Shown piece by piece: positions 8,820 to 17,750 of a stretch of DNA of 64,000 bases. Positions within the stretch are counted from its first letter, which is position 1; every line of letters begins with the position of its first letter. Source of the stretch: JBBCJT01 sp037190665 (GTDB taxonomy: Bacteria > Pseudomonadota > Alphaproteobacteria > Acetobacterales > Acetobacteraceae); contig JBBCJT010000015.1 of assembly GCA_037190665.1 (NCBI GenBank), positions 62,001-126,000 on the forward strand, written 5' to 3'. Under the pieces are notes generated by a model. It was not told the DNA's origin and did no database searches. It saw only the letters and a program-made list of their open reading frames with translations. A program made the position numbers and the translations under genes.

Positions 8820-9090
8820 TGTCAGAAGGCTGACGTGACGCGGGCGACGGCCCGCGGCAGCGATCGACGGGGCCAGCGCCACCAACGCCAGCGAGAAGAA
8901 GGACAACGAGGCGGGCTCCGACACGGGCGTCGGGTCTGGGTTCGAGAGGACGTCGCTTCCCGAGCCGACAACGTTTCTACCCGCTCCCGCCCCGTTCGGC
9001 TCATGGAAGCCAGTGCGGTTTGTGTCGGTCAGCATGTCGTTGAGCGTCGCGTGGGTAACGTAGACCGCCGAGAGGACGCTCTCGACGATC
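8820..9090 (-). other. Possible PEP-CTERM protein tail, gene decayed
   Basis: On the minus strand an open frame reads ESVLSAVYVTHATLNDML, then a polar stretch, then TPVSEPASLSFFSLALVAL and a GRRPR basic cluster. That order (PEP-like motif, hydrophobic helix, arginine cluster) is the exosortase sorting signal, although the canonical V-P-E-P is V-S-E-P here. The frame does not stop after the basic cluster but runs on into sequence without protein character. No convincing start codon or signal peptide is found. It may be the end of a degraded exported protein, or chance. Confidence 0.3.
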
Positions 9091-9421
9091 CCTCCTTGTC
9101 TGCGTCGATCCTGGCCAACCTCTTCGAGATGGACAGCGACGAGTTCGAGTTGATCTGGTCCCGCCCTAACGGCAACCGCAGCAGGGAGTGAACGACCAAT
9201 GGCGCTCCGCCCGAAAGGGCGGGCCGCTGGCCGCTCCCTTCGGCAGGGACCTCAGAGACCTCAGGTCCCTCTCCAGAGGCTGGCATCACCCAGTAACGGT
9301 GTGCGAAGATTCAGCGGAAGCGAGCTCATGGACAAGGACCACGAGATCCAGTGCACAGCGTCTCAGTTCCGGATGCCGATTTCTGACCGTATCTGACCTT
9401 CCGACATTACCCATACGGGAC

Positions 9422-10030
9422 TTAAAGATTCCCTCTGACTGCCTGCGGCTCGCGTCCGACCCGCAGTCCATCCAGGAACACGTCGACAAGGCGCATCACG
9501 CGCCCTTGCCAATCAGGCCCCTCCTGCAGATAGCAAAGCCCGACCACGGTCCGCAGCAGATCGTCTGCCCCGATGTCAGTCCGGATTTCGCCCGTCTTCG
9601 CAGCCGGTTGCAGGAGCGTGGCGATCGCCCCCTGCAGCAAGCTGGTCGTGTATGCCATCAGCTCCGGCGGCTTGTGAGCAGCCAGCGCAAGCGCCGCCGC
9701 CATACCCTTCTTCGTCGCCACAAGTTCCAGCAGCGCCTCGACCAATCGGCGCAGCGCTTCCAGCGGTGGGAGTTCCGCTGCGAGCTGGCGCGCGAGTTCC
9801 GCAAGGTGCTCGACCTCCCGCCGATAGACCGCCTCGTAGAGCGCTTCGCGCGTCGGGAAATGGCGATAGAGCGTCCCGATCCCGACGCCCGCACGCCGGG
9901 CGACTGCCTCCAGCCCCAATTCCGCGCCGCCTTCGCTGAACACAGCCTTCGCCGCCTCGAGGACGCGCTCGCGGTTGCGGACGGCGTCGGCCCTGGGCTT
10001 ACGGGAGGGGCGATCGGCCGGCGCGGACAT
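9422..10030 (-). CDS. TetR-family transcriptional regulator
   Basis: The 202-residue protein has an N-terminal TetR helix-turn-helix (RVLEAAKAVFSEGGAELGLE, then ARRAGVGIGTLYRHFPTREA at residues 45-64) and a helical ligand-binding C-terminus without conserved sequence. It is divergent from a three-gene molybdenum hydroxylase operon. Two near-identical palindromes lie in the 186-bp region between them, so it most likely represses both itself and that operon until an aldehyde or aromatic inducer binds. Confidence 0.93.
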   Translation of the reverse strand: MSAPADRPSRKPRADAVRNRERVLEAAKAVFSEGGAELGLEAVARRAGVGIGTLYRHFPTREALYEAVYRREVEHLAELARQLAAELPPLEALRRLVEALLELVATKKGMAAALALAAHKPPELMAYTTSLLQGAIATLLQPAAKTGEIRTDIGADDLLRTVVGLCYLQEGPDWQGRVMRLVDVFLDGLRVGREPQAVRGNL

Positions 10031-10055
10031 GGTGAATCTGGTCTCCTCAATTAAA

Positions 10056-10102
10056 ACGGAGATATCCTCCGTTTATATCTTGTAAGCGGAGGTTGCCTCC
10101 GT
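10056..10102. promoter_or_regulatory. Tandem TetR operators
   Basis: Two 17-bp inverted repeats with the same arms: ACGGAGATATCCTCCGT at 10056-10072 and GCGGAGGTTGCCTCCGT at 10086-10102. Each has 6-bp arms and a 5-bp spacer, and their centres are 30 bp apart, about three helical turns. They lie just upstream of the tetR start and before the hydroxylase operon. This is the expected arrangement for cooperative binding of two TetR dimers on one DNA face. Confidence 0.75.
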
Positions 10103-10216
10103 ATATGAGGCAGCAGCGGCAGGTTGGATAGCCCCTTCCACCGCCAGGGCCTTGGACCGGGTATCGATCCCGACCCACCCCTCCATATCCGGAAACCGTC
10201 CTCATCGGAGCTCCGT

Positions 10217-10714
10217 ATGAGCGTATCCGTCACTTTTACCGTCAACCGGATCCCGCGTACGGTCGACCTCGACGACCCGCGCGTGACCCTGCTCGACCTG
10301 CTGCGCGAGCGGCTCGACCTCACCGGCACCAAGAAGGGCTGCGACCGTGGTCAGTGCGGTGCCTGTACCATCCTGCTGGATGGACGCCGCGTGAACGCCT
10401 GCCTGGCGCTCGCGATCAGCCATGACGGCGCCGACATCCAGACCGTCGAAGGCCTGTCAGCCGGCGGGGCGCTGCATCCGGTGCAGGTCGCCTTCATCAA
10501 CCATGACGCCTTCCAATGCGGGTTCTGCACACCCGGCCAGATCATGAGCGCCATCGGGCTCATCGAGGAGGGCCAGGCCGGCGACGACCCCGAGCGCATC
10601 CGCGAGGGGATGAGCGGCAATATCTGCCGCTGCGGCGCCTATCGCGGCATCACCGAGGCGGTGGTGGAAGCCGCCAGCGTCATGAACGCCACCAGGCAGG
10701 AGGACGCCGCGTGA
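10217..10714 (+). CDS. Molybdenum hydroxylase, [2Fe-2S] subunit (PaoA/YagT-like)
   Basis: The 165-residue small subunit carries two iron-sulfur domains. The plant-type ferredoxin cluster is GCDRGQCGACTILLDG with a later C in NACLAL. The second, all-helical domain has the QCGFCTPGQIM and GNICRCGAYRGI pairs. It passes electrons from the molybdenum subunit to FAD. Start ATG 10217 has GGAG upstream. No Tat signal is visible, unlike E. coli PaoA, so the complex is probably cytoplasmic. Its stop overlaps the GTG start of the next subunit. Confidence 0.93.
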   Translation: MSVSVTFTVNRIPRTVDLDDPRVTLLDLLRERLDLTGTKKGCDRGQCGACTILLDGRRVNACLALAISHDGADIQTVEGLSAGGALHPVQVAFINHDAFQCGFCTPGQIMSAIGLIEEGQAGDDPERIREGMSGNICRCGAYRGITEAVVEAASVMNATRQEDAA

Positions 10715-11766
10715 ACCGGTTCGAGTATGTGCGGCCCAGCACCGTCGCCGAGGCCGTGGCGGCCGCTGCGGCGCCGGGCAGCGCCTATCTCGCCGCCGGC
10801 ACCAACCTGCTCGACCTCATGAAGATCGGCGTCGAGCGCCCTGCGCGCCTGGTGGATCTCAACCATCTTCCGGGCCTCGATCTGATCGAGCATCGACCGG
10901 ATGGCAGCGTGAAGATCGGCGCGTGCGTGCGGAACTCGGATCTCGCCCGTGATCCGATGGTCTGTGGACGGTTCCCGTCAGTTGCCGAGGCGCTGCTCTC
11001 CGGCGCTTCGGCGCAGCTTCGCAACGTGGCAACGGTCGGCGGCAACCTGCTCCAACGCACACGCTGCGCCTATTTCCAGGACACGGCGAGCGCCTGCAAT
11101 CGACGTGAGCCAGGCAGCGGCTGCGACGCATTTGGCGGCGAGAACCGGCTGCATGCGGTCCTCGGTTGGAGCGATGCCTGCATCGCGACGCACCCCTCGG
11201 ATTTCTGCGTGCCCCTCGTCGCACTCGATGCCGTGGTGGAGATCGAGGGACCTTCCGGTACGCGTGAGGTCCCGTTGCGGGACTTCCATTTGCTGCCCGG
11301 AGCGACGCCGACGCGCGAGAACGTGCTGACGCGCAGCGAGCTGGTGGTCGCGCTGCGGCTGCCGGCCGAGGCCGCCAGCTTCGCCGCCCATTCCCGCTAC
11401 ATGAAGCTGCGCGAACGTACGTCCTACGCCTTCGCTGTCGTCTCGGCCGCGGCCGGGCTTCGGGTGGAGGATGGCCTCATTGTCGAGGCGCGCCTTGCGC
11501 TGGGTGGTGTCGCCGCGAAGCCATGGCGGGCAGAGGGGGCAGAGGTATCGATGATCGGCCTCCGACCTGATTCCAATGTCTTCCGACACGCTGCCCGGAT
11601 CGCGCTCGCCGACGCCATGCCGTCCGGCCGGAACGCCTTCAAGATCGAACTCGCGCGGCGCATTGCCCAGCGCGCCCTCGAACGCGCCGCGGCCGGCACG
11701 CCGGACCGGCTGCCGGCCTTGCCCGCTTCTCCCTTTGCCCCTGTTCCCGGAGGTCTCCGTGGCTGA
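10711..11766 (+). CDS. Molybdenum hydroxylase, FAD subunit with 4Fe-4S loop (PaoB/YagS-like)
   Basis: A 351-residue FAD-binding subunit of the xanthine-oxidase family. AGGTNLLDLMKIG-type sequence near the N-terminus (AAGTNLLDLMKIGVERPARL) and NVATVGGNLLQRTRC mark the FAD-binding halves. The loop beginning RCAYFQDTASACNRREPGSG contains several cysteines, matching the extra [4Fe-4S] insertion of PaoB/YagS and 4-hydroxybenzoyl-CoA reductase beta subunits rather than the simpler CoxM type. GTG start overlapping the previous stop (GTGA). Confidence 0.9.
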   Translation: MNRFEYVRPSTVAEAVAAAAAPGSAYLAAGTNLLDLMKIGVERPARLVDLNHLPGLDLIEHRPDGSVKIGACVRNSDLARDPMVCGRFPSVAEALLSGASAQLRNVATVGGNLLQRTRCAYFQDTASACNRREPGSGCDAFGGENRLHAVLGWSDACIATHPSDFCVPLVALDAVVEIEGPSGTREVPLRDFHLLPGATPTRENVLTRSELVVALRLPAEAASFAAHSRYMKLRERTSYAFAVVSAAAGLRVEDGLIVEARLALGGVAAKPWRAEGAEVSMIGLRPDSNVFRHAARIALADAMPSGRNAFKIELARRIAQRALERAAAGTPDRLPALPASPFAPVPGGLRG

Positions 11767-14017
11767 AGTGCTTCGCATGCGGCATGGCTCCAATGCCGGG
11801 CAACCGATCACGCGCCGCGACGGCGTGCTGAAGGTGACGGGCCAGGCCCGCTATGCCGCGGACAACCACCCGCCGGGCATGTTGCACGCGGTCCTCGCAA
11901 CCAGCCGCATCGCGCGAGGCCGCGTGGCCTCCCTCGATGTCGACGAGGCCTGCGCCCATCCCGGTGTGGTGGCGGTGATGACGCCCGGGAATCGTCCGGC
12001 TCTCGCGATGCATCCGGACGACAAATCCGTTCCCTTCTCCTTCCGTCTCGACCTGCTGCAGAACGACCGGATCCGCTACGCCGGTCAGCCGATCGCGGTC
12101 GTGATCGCGGAGACGCTGGAAGCGGCAGCCGAGGGCGCCGCGCTTCTCGCGCCGCGCTATGAGGTTGAACCGGTCGAGGTCACGCTGGATGCCGATGGCG
12201 TCTTCGTGCCGCCGGCCGTGGGTGTCGGCGATCCCGGTGAGTTCCGGCACGGCGACGTGGAGGCCGGGCTCGCCGTTGCCGCGCGGCGCGTCGACGCGAC
12301 CTACGAGACTCCCATGCAGTTCCACAACGCGATGGAGCCGCACGGCGTGGTTGCCACCTGGGATGGCGATGCATTGTCGCTCGACATGCCGACGCAGGGC
12401 TTCGCGCTGACGCAGATGCGGCTTGCCGCCCTGTTCGGCATCGAGGCCAGGGATATCCACATCCGCAGCCCCTTCCTCGGCGGCGGCTTCGGATCGAAGC
12501 TGCTGACCGGACCTCAGGTGCTCGGCATCCTCGCGGCGCGGTTGGTCGGGCGGCCGGTGAAACTCGTGCTGCGGCGCGACCAGATGTACGGGCCGGTGAC
12601 GCATCGCGCGCCAACGCGGCAGCGCGTGCGCCTTGGCGCGACCGGGGACGGCGGGCTGACCGCGATCGATCATCATGTCCGCACCGCGGTCAGTCGCTTC
12701 GATGAGTTCTTCGAACCCGCGGCCGGCGTGAGCCGCGCGCTCTATGCTGCGCCGGCCATCGCGACGACCAATGAGGCCGTGCGGCTCGACACCGGCACGC
12801 CGGGCTTCATGCGGGCCCCGGGGTTGGCCAGCGGCAGCGCCGCGCTGGAGAGCGCGATCGACGAGCTGGCGGAGGCGTGCGGTATGGATCCGCTCGACTT
12901 CCGACTGCGCAATTACGCCGAGGTCGAGCCGGTCACCGGCCGGCCCTTCTCCTCCAAGGCGCTGCGCGAATGCTACGCTGAAGGCGCGGCGCGCTTCGGC
13001 TGGGCGGGCCGCCCGTTGCTGCCGCGGCAGATGAGGGACGAGAATGGCCTGCTGGTCGGCTGGGGCCTCGGCACCGCGACCTTCCCGTCGCACATGTTCC
13101 AGGCCGAGGCACGCGCCGTTCTGCGGCGTGACGGCACCGGCGTGATGGAGACCGGCGCACACGACATGGGTCAGGGCGCCTGGACGGCCCTCGCGCAGAT
13201 CGCCGCCGACAGCCTCGGCCTCGATATCGAGCAGTTGGAGTTCCGGGCGGGCCATTCCGCCCTGCCCGATGCCGGCATCGCCGGGGGATCGGGCCACACC
13301 GCGACCGCGGGCGGCGCGATCCTTGCGGCAGGGGAGAAGGTCATTGCACGTCTCACGGAACTCGCCGTGTCTGACACGCGCTCGCCGCTGTTCGGCGCCG
13401 GAAACATCGGCGTCGTTCCCCGCCATGGCCGCCTGGTGCGTTGGGACGATGAAAGCCGCAGCGAGGCATTCGCCGATATCCTGACCCGCGCAGGGTTGGA
13501 CCAGATCGAGGAAAACGGCACGGCCGGCAGCGCGGCCGCTGCGGAACACTACGCCATGCAGGCGCATGGAGCGGTGTTCGCAGAGGTGAAGGTCGACCCC
13601 GACCTGGGGCAAATCCGTGCGACGCGCCTCGTCGGGGCCTTCGCGGCAGGGCGGGTCATCAATCCCCGGCTGGTTCGCAGCCAGTACTATGGCGGGATGA
13701 TCTGGGGCGTCTCCTTCGCCCTGCATGAGCAGGCGGTGCTGGATCCGCGCAGCGGGCGGGTGATGAACGCGGACCTTGCCGAGTACCACGTGCCGGTGAA
13801 CGCCGATGTGCCCTCGCTCGAAGCCATCCTCGTGGAGGAGGAGGACCCGCATGTGAACGCACTCGGCATCAAGGGCGTCGGCGAGATCGGCATCACCGGG
13901 ACGGCCGGCGCCATCGCGAATGCCGTGTGGCATGCGACAGGCGTGCGCGCGCGCCAGTTCCCGATCGCACTCGAGCGTCTCGTGAGCGAGGCGGAACTGG
14001 ATCAGGCGGAACGATGA
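11759..14017 (+). CDS. Molybdenum hydroxylase, molybdopterin subunit (PaoC/YagR-like)
   Basis: The 752-residue large subunit binds the molybdenum cofactor and substrate. Landmarks are TGQARYAADNHPPGMLHAVL at the N-terminus, PFLGGGFGSKL, FMRAPGLASGSAALES, the GAHDMGQGAWTALAQIAADS cofactor loop, and IKGVGEIGITGTAGAIANAV with the catalytic Glu (G-V-G-E) near the C-terminus. GTG start at 11759, preceded by GGAGG and overlapping the previous gene. Together the three subunits should oxidise aldehydes or N-heterocycles by hydroxylation with water. No XdhC/PaoD-type cofactor-inserting chaperone gene follows, so one must be supplied elsewhere. Confidence 0.93.
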   Translation: MAEVLRMRHGSNAGQPITRRDGVLKVTGQARYAADNHPPGMLHAVLATSRIARGRVASLDVDEACAHPGVVAVMTPGNRPALAMHPDDKSVPFSFRLDLLQNDRIRYAGQPIAVVIAETLEAAAEGAALLAPRYEVEPVEVTLDADGVFVPPAVGVGDPGEFRHGDVEAGLAVAARRVDATYETPMQFHNAMEPHGVVATWDGDALSLDMPTQGFALTQMRLAALFGIEARDIHIRSPFLGGGFGSKLLTGPQVLGILAARLVGRPVKLVLRRDQMYGPVTHRAPTRQRVRLGATGDGGLTAIDHHVRTAVSRFDEFFEPAAGVSRALYAAPAIATTNEAVRLDTGTPGFMRAPGLASGSAALESAIDELAEACGMDPLDFRLRNYAEVEPVTGRPFSSKALRECYAEGAARFGWAGRPLLPRQMRDENGLLVGWGLGTATFPSHMFQAEARAVLRRDGTGVMETGAHDMGQGAWTALAQIAADSLGLDIEQLEFRAGHSALPDAGIAGGSGHTATAGGAILAAGEKVIARLTELAVSDTRSPLFGAGNIGVVPRHGRLVRWDDESRSEAFADILTRAGLDQIEENGTAGSAAAAEHYAMQAHGAVFAEVKVDPDLGQIRATRLVGAFAAGRVINPRLVRSQYYGGMIWGVSFALHEQAVLDPRSGRVMNADLAEYHVPVNADVPSLEAILVEEEDPHVNALGIKGVGEIGITGTAGAIANAVWHATGVRARQFPIALERLVSEAELDQAER

Positions 14018-14192
14018 TCGCGGCGACAGACGCCGCCGCGGCCGCTTTCAGCGTCATCCCCGTGCGGGGCGACTATCGCCGATTTGCGGCGACATCAGCC
14101 GTCGGCAGCACTCTCCAAACAGCAGCTTGCATCCCTCCTGGCCCAACGTCCCAAGACGCCAGCGGAATGCACCACAGTCGCAGCACGAGGCT

Positions 14193-15401
14193 CTACGCGA
14201 CCGCCATCTGCACCTGCCGCCTGGGGAACGGCCGGAACGTCATCAGGATCAGCATGGCCGCAAGGCCCATGCCCCACGAGCCGACATACATCAGCACGTA
14301 GCTGTCGTAGTAGTCGTAGATCATGCCTCCGAGCAGCGGCCCCGTGGACATGCCGAGGCTGCCGGCCATCGCCGTGCCGCCGATGATCGTGCCCATCATC
14401 CGTAACGGAAAATTCTCGCGGATGATCACGGCATAGAGCGGCATCGTGCCGGCGTAGATGAAGCCGACGACCATTGCCACGGCGTAGAAGCCGCCAAGCT
14501 GGCCGACGAACGCATAGGCGAGCACACCGAAGGCCTGTGCCAGCAGACCGATCACCAGCACGCGTTGCGCGCCGAACCGGTCTCCCGCCAAGCCGAACCC
14601 GATGCGGCCGAACATGCCGGACAGCCCCTCGATGCTGTAGATCGACACGGCCGCGATCATCGGGATACCGCACGTCACCGCATAGCTCACCGTGTGGAAG
14701 ATCGGACCCGAATGGGTGGCGCAGCAGAAGAAGTTCGCCAGCATCAGGATGAGGAACTGCGGCGAGCGCACTGCCTGCCCGACCGTCATGTCCGATTGCG
14801 GCTCGTTCGCCGTCATCCCGGCCTGCCCGCCCTCCAGCGCTGGCGGCCGGCGCACGAGCAGCGCTGCGGGGATCATCAGGGCGGACGCAATGCCGGCGAT
14901 GATCAGCATGGCGGTGCGCCAGTCATGAACGATCACCAGCCAGGCGGCGAGCGGCGCCATCGTCATCGGCGCCATGCCCATGCCGGCGGAGACGAGCGAG
15001 ACGGCGAGGCCGCGCTGCGTGTCGAACCAGCCGGTCACGCAGGCCATCATCGGCGCGAAGACAGCGGCGGTCGCCGCCCCGACCAGAAGGCCGAACAGGA
15101 GCTGGAACTCGACCAGCGATGCCGCCCGACTGGCGAGCGCCAGGCTCGCGACCAGTACGACCGATCCCGCGAGTACTACCGGGCGCGGCCCGAAGCGGTC
15201 GGAGAGACCACCCCACACCATGCTCGCCGCCGCCATGGCGAGGAAGCCCATCGTCATCGCCGTGGAGATGCCGGTGACGGACCAACCTGTGTCCTGCGAC
15301 ATCGGCCGCAGGAAGACCGGCAGCGAGAACATGGCGCCGATCGCGACGCAACCCAGCAGGCCGCCCGCCGCGACGATCACCCAGCGATAGGGATGGTTCA
15401 T
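14193..15401 (-). CDS. MFS transporter
   Basis: About 402 residues with 12 predicted membrane helices. The loop 2-3 motif GGLSDRFGPRPVVLAG (a variant of the MFS motif A) lies in the N-terminal half, and a similar GFGLAGDRFGAQRVLVIG lies in the second half. Start ATG 15401 has TTGGAG six bases upstream; another ATG lies four codons earlier. It resembles the oxalate/formate or monocarboxylate antiporter-like MFS group, but the substrate is not determinable. It is convergent with the hydroxylase operon, which leaves about 175 bp between the two stops without a recognisable gene. Confidence 0.88.
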   Translation of the reverse strand: MNHPYRWVIVAAGGLLGCVAIGAMFSLPVFLRPMSQDTGWSVTGISTAMTMGFLAMAAASMVWGGLSDRFGPRPVVLAGSVVLVASLALASRAASLVEFQLLFGLLVGAATAAVFAPMMACVTGWFDTQRGLAVSLVSAGMGMAPMTMAPLAAWLVIVHDWRTAMLIIAGIASALMIPAALLVRRPPALEGGQAGMTANEPQSDMTVGQAVRSPQFLILMLANFFCCATHSGPIFHTVSYAVTCGIPMIAAVSIYSIEGLSGMFGRIGFGLAGDRFGAQRVLVIGLLAQAFGVLAYAFVGQLGGFYAVAMVVGFIYAGTMPLYAVIIRENFPLRMMGTIIGGTAMAGSLGMSTGPLLGGMIYDYYDSYVLMYVGSWGMGLAAMLILMTFRPFPRRQVQMAVA

Positions 15402-15426
15402 GGCATTCTCCAAGGCGGGCGCGGGA

Positions 15427-15873
15427 TCAACCCTGGGGTGGCTTCCAGCCGGCCGAAGGGATGGTGTTGACCATCCACGGCACGCCGAACCGGTCGATCA
15501 GGGAACCGAAGCCGGGCGACCAGAAGGTCTCGCCGAACGGCATCACCGCCCTGCCGCCTTCAGACAGTTGGGCGAACCAGCGTTGGCCCTCGGCTTTGTC
15601 CCCGGTGTGCAGCGTGACGTCGAACCCGTTCTTGGGCTTGTCGATGTTGTGTGCCCATCCGACGTCCATGTCGGCACCCATCAGCGCCTGGTCGCCGACC
15701 TCGAGCCAGCAGTGCATCAGCCAAGTCCTGTACTTCTCGTCGGTGATCGGCATGCCCGGCGGCGCATCGCCATAGGGTATGGCCGCGGTGATCTTTCCGC
15801 CCAGGACCTTGGCGTAGAACTCGAACGCCTCGCGGCATTGGCCCTGGAAGCTGAGGCTGGTCACGATTTTCAT
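15427..15873 (-). CDS. VOC/PhnB-like glyoxalase-fold protein
   Basis: A 148-residue protein of the PhnB / '3-demethylubiquinone-9 methyltransferase-like' VOC group. It starts KIVTSLSFQGQCREAFEFYA, continues VLGGKITAAIPYGDAPPG and ends GSLIDRFGVPWMVNTIPS, all typical. This fold usually binds metal and small ligands; no specific activity is established for most members. It is divergent from a MarR regulator with a 12-bp palindrome between them, so regulation by that protein is likely. Confidence 0.88.
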   Translation of the reverse strand: MKIVTSLSFQGQCREAFEFYAKVLGGKITAAIPYGDAPPGMPITDEKYRTWLMHCWLEVGDQALMGADMDVGWAHNIDKPKNGFDVTLHTGDKAEGQRWFAQLSEGGRAVMPFGETFWSPGFGSLIDRFGVPWMVNTIPSAGWKPPQG

Positions 15874-15999
15874 GGCGGTCTCCTTTCTGGTCGGGTTTCG
15901 ACACGCGCTAGGCGAGATGGATTCGCCAGGACATGCCGAAACGGTCTGCGTCAGGTCCCTGGAAAGGAGCCGCTGCGGCGATTGACCCTCTCCATATAT

Positions 16000-16011
16000 G
16001 TTGATATCAAC
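16000..16011. promoter_or_regulatory. MarR-type operator palindrome
   Basis: GTTGATATCAAC is a perfect 12-bp palindrome in the AT-rich divergent region between the VOC gene and the MarR gene, 15 bp before the MarR ATG. MarR dimers commonly bind such short T-T-G-x4-C-A-A elements, so autoregulation plus control of the VOC gene is the simplest reading. Confidence 0.6.
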
Positions 16012-16026
16012 GTAAAGGGTCTATGG

Positions 16027-16521
16027 ATGTCAACCTCTCAGATGCCCACTCCTGCCGACCCTGGCTTCGAAGTCACACTTCTGGTGCGCGATACCTGCCT
16101 ATGCCTGCATGCGCAGAGGGCAGCGCGTGCTCTTGCGCGCCGCTTCGACGTCGCGCTGAAGCCCGCCGGCATCACCAGCGGGCAGTTCTCTCTCCTTATG
16201 TCGCTCAACCGGCCAGAGCCACCCATCCAGGGCAGCGTGGCGGCGCTGCTGGCAATGGACAGGACGACCTTGACTGCCAATCTCAAGCCGCTGGAGCGGC
16301 GCCACCTCGTCGAGACGGTCACCCATCCGACCGACAAGCGAGCCCGACTGCTGCGGCTGACGCCATCCGGCCGGGCGACGTTGGCCGAAGCGGTGCCCAT
16401 CTGGCGGAGTCTCCATGCGACGATTGAAAGGGAGCTGTCAGATCCGGATCACGTGCGCTCCAAGCTGACCCTCCTTTCGAGATCGGACCGTAGTCCGACC
16501 GCTCTCAACCGATCAGATTAA
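16027..16521 (+). CDS. MarR-family transcriptional regulator
   Basis: A 164-residue winged-helix regulator. The DNA-binding part includes ITSGQFSLLMSLNR, then VAALLAMDRTTLTANLKPLE as recognition helix, and the wing LVETVTHPTDKRARLLRLTP with the conserved D-x-R. ATG 16027 is preferred because it gives the usual N-terminal length; a further ATG lies six codons downstream. Divergent to the VOC-fold gene, which is its probable target. Confidence 0.9.
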   Translation: MSTSQMPTPADPGFEVTLLVRDTCLCLHAQRAARALARRFDVALKPAGITSGQFSLLMSLNRPEPPIQGSVAALLAMDRTTLTANLKPLERRHLVETVTHPTDKRARLLRLTPSGRATLAEAVPIWRSLHATIERELSDPDHVRSKLTLLSRSDRSPTALNRSD

Positions 16522-16548
16522 TGCCCGATCAGTTGGCCGACAGGGACC

Positions 16549-16803
16549 CTACCTGCGAGAAGCCAGCTTCACCCAAGGTACGGCGTGGAAGGCGCTCATG
16601 AGCAGATACATGAGGCTCATGCTGCCAAGCGGCGATGCATCCGCGAGGCCCAGACAGGTCGCCCGATATGCATCGCCGTCCGGCACGACCGTCAGCAGTG
16701 CCATGAGCGCGAAGGTCGGTGCAGCCGCGAGGCGCAGCCAGTCCGCTACGCCGAGGGCAGCCGCCCTCCCGCCCTCACCACCTCTATGATCGACCTCGCT
16801 CAT
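16549..16803 (-). CDS. Small membrane protein of unknown function
   Basis: An 84-residue protein with two hydrophobic segments (LRLAAAPTFALMALLTVV and PLGSMSLMYLLMSAFHAVPW). Start ATG 16803 is preceded by AGGAG; a longer in-frame start twelve codons upstream lacks a ribosome site. It lies 23 bp downstream of the DUF899 gene on the same strand and is probably co-transcribed with it. No function can be assigned. Confidence 0.65.
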   Translation of the reverse strand: MSEVDHRGGEGGRAAALGVADWLRLAAAPTFALMALLTVVPDGDAYRATCLGLADASPLGSMSLMYLLMSAFHAVPWVKLASRR

Positions 16804-16826
16804 GCTGATGCTCCTGCGGCAGGACG

Positions 16827-17639
16827 TCAGTGGCAGCACCCCTTCCTGAGACTGCTGAACAACCCCTCGACCGAGCCGGCCACTGCCTGCGCCGCCGGTG
16901 CCGACTCATAACGGTCATGGTGGCGCACCCATTCCATCTTGTGTTCGACATCTCTTTCGTCGCGCCCCTTGGGCGTGAGGTCGAGCATGGCGTAGGTGCC
17001 CATCATCACCTCCACACCGCGCCCATAGGTTGAGTAGGTATGGAAGATCTCGTTCGCGTCGTTCCTGAAGAAGACGCTGATGCCGGGCCATTCCTCCTGG
17101 GCGTGGGGCCACGTGCCGTAGTTGTAGGGGAGCCGGCCCCTGGCCACCTGCTCCGGCGTGAAGCTGACGCCGAAATCGTAGTTGAAGTCGCCGCCATGCG
17201 ACGACACCCACCTGAAGCGCCAGCCCATGCGCTCGCGGAAGCGCTCGATGTCGGAGAGCGGTGCGCGCGAGACCGCCACCAGCGTGACGTCGCGATGTGC
17301 CAGATGCACATCCATGCCGTCGCTGTGGTCGGCCATGAAAGAACAGCTCGGGCAGCCCTGCTCCCAGCCCGGGGCGAACATGAAATGCTGGACGAGGAGC
17401 TGCCGGCGGCTATCGAACAGGTCGGCGAGCGTACGGCTGCCGTCGGGCGCATCGAAAAGATAACTTTTCTCGATGCGCACCCAGGGCAGGGCCCGGCGCT
17501 CGGCGGCGATCCGGTCGCGCAGGCGCGTCAGCTCCTTCTCGCGCGCCAGCAGCGCCCTGCGCTCGGCGAGCCATTCCTCCGGGGAGACGATGCGATGGAC
17601 TTCGGTGCTGCCGATCGCGCTGATTGTGGGCATTCTCAT
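16827..17639 (-). CDS. DUF899 family thioredoxin-fold protein
   Basis: About 270 residues of the DUF899 group, which has a thioredoxin-like fold. The characteristic segments are VSPEEWLAERRALLAREKEL, LPWVRIEKSYLFDAPDGS and FMFAPGWEQGCPSCSFMADH with its C-x-x-C pair, then NYDFGVSF and EIFHTYSTYGRG. The fold and cysteine pair suggest a redox role, but the biochemical function is not established. ATG 17639 has AGGAA upstream; an ATG two codons later is also possible. Divergent from a TPR/winged-helix regulator (111-bp gap). Confidence 0.88.
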   Translation of the reverse strand: MRMPTISAIGSTEVHRIVSPEEWLAERRALLAREKELTRLRDRIAAERRALPWVRIEKSYLFDAPDGSRTLADLFDSRRQLLVQHFMFAPGWEQGCPSCSFMADHSDGMDVHLAHRDVTLVAVSRAPLSDIERFRERMGWRFRWVSSHGGDFNYDFGVSFTPEQVARGRLPYNYGTWPHAQEEWPGISVFFRNDANEIFHTYSTYGRGVEVMMGTYAMLDLTPKGRDERDVEHKMEWVRHHDRYESAPAAQAVAGSVEGLFSSLRKGCCH

Positions 17640-17750
17640 CCCTCTGGTTCCTTCCTTCGTCTTCGATCCGCCTCTCGGCACTGTCGATCGTGAAAGGCAG
17701 GTAGTGCCGGGCATCGGAGCGATGGGAGTGACAAATCTGACGGGATTCCG

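Noticed and set aside
13927..14301. Small gene after the molybdopterin subunit
   Set aside because: No ribosome site of its own, low-complexity composition, and it runs over the end of the MFS gene on the other strand.
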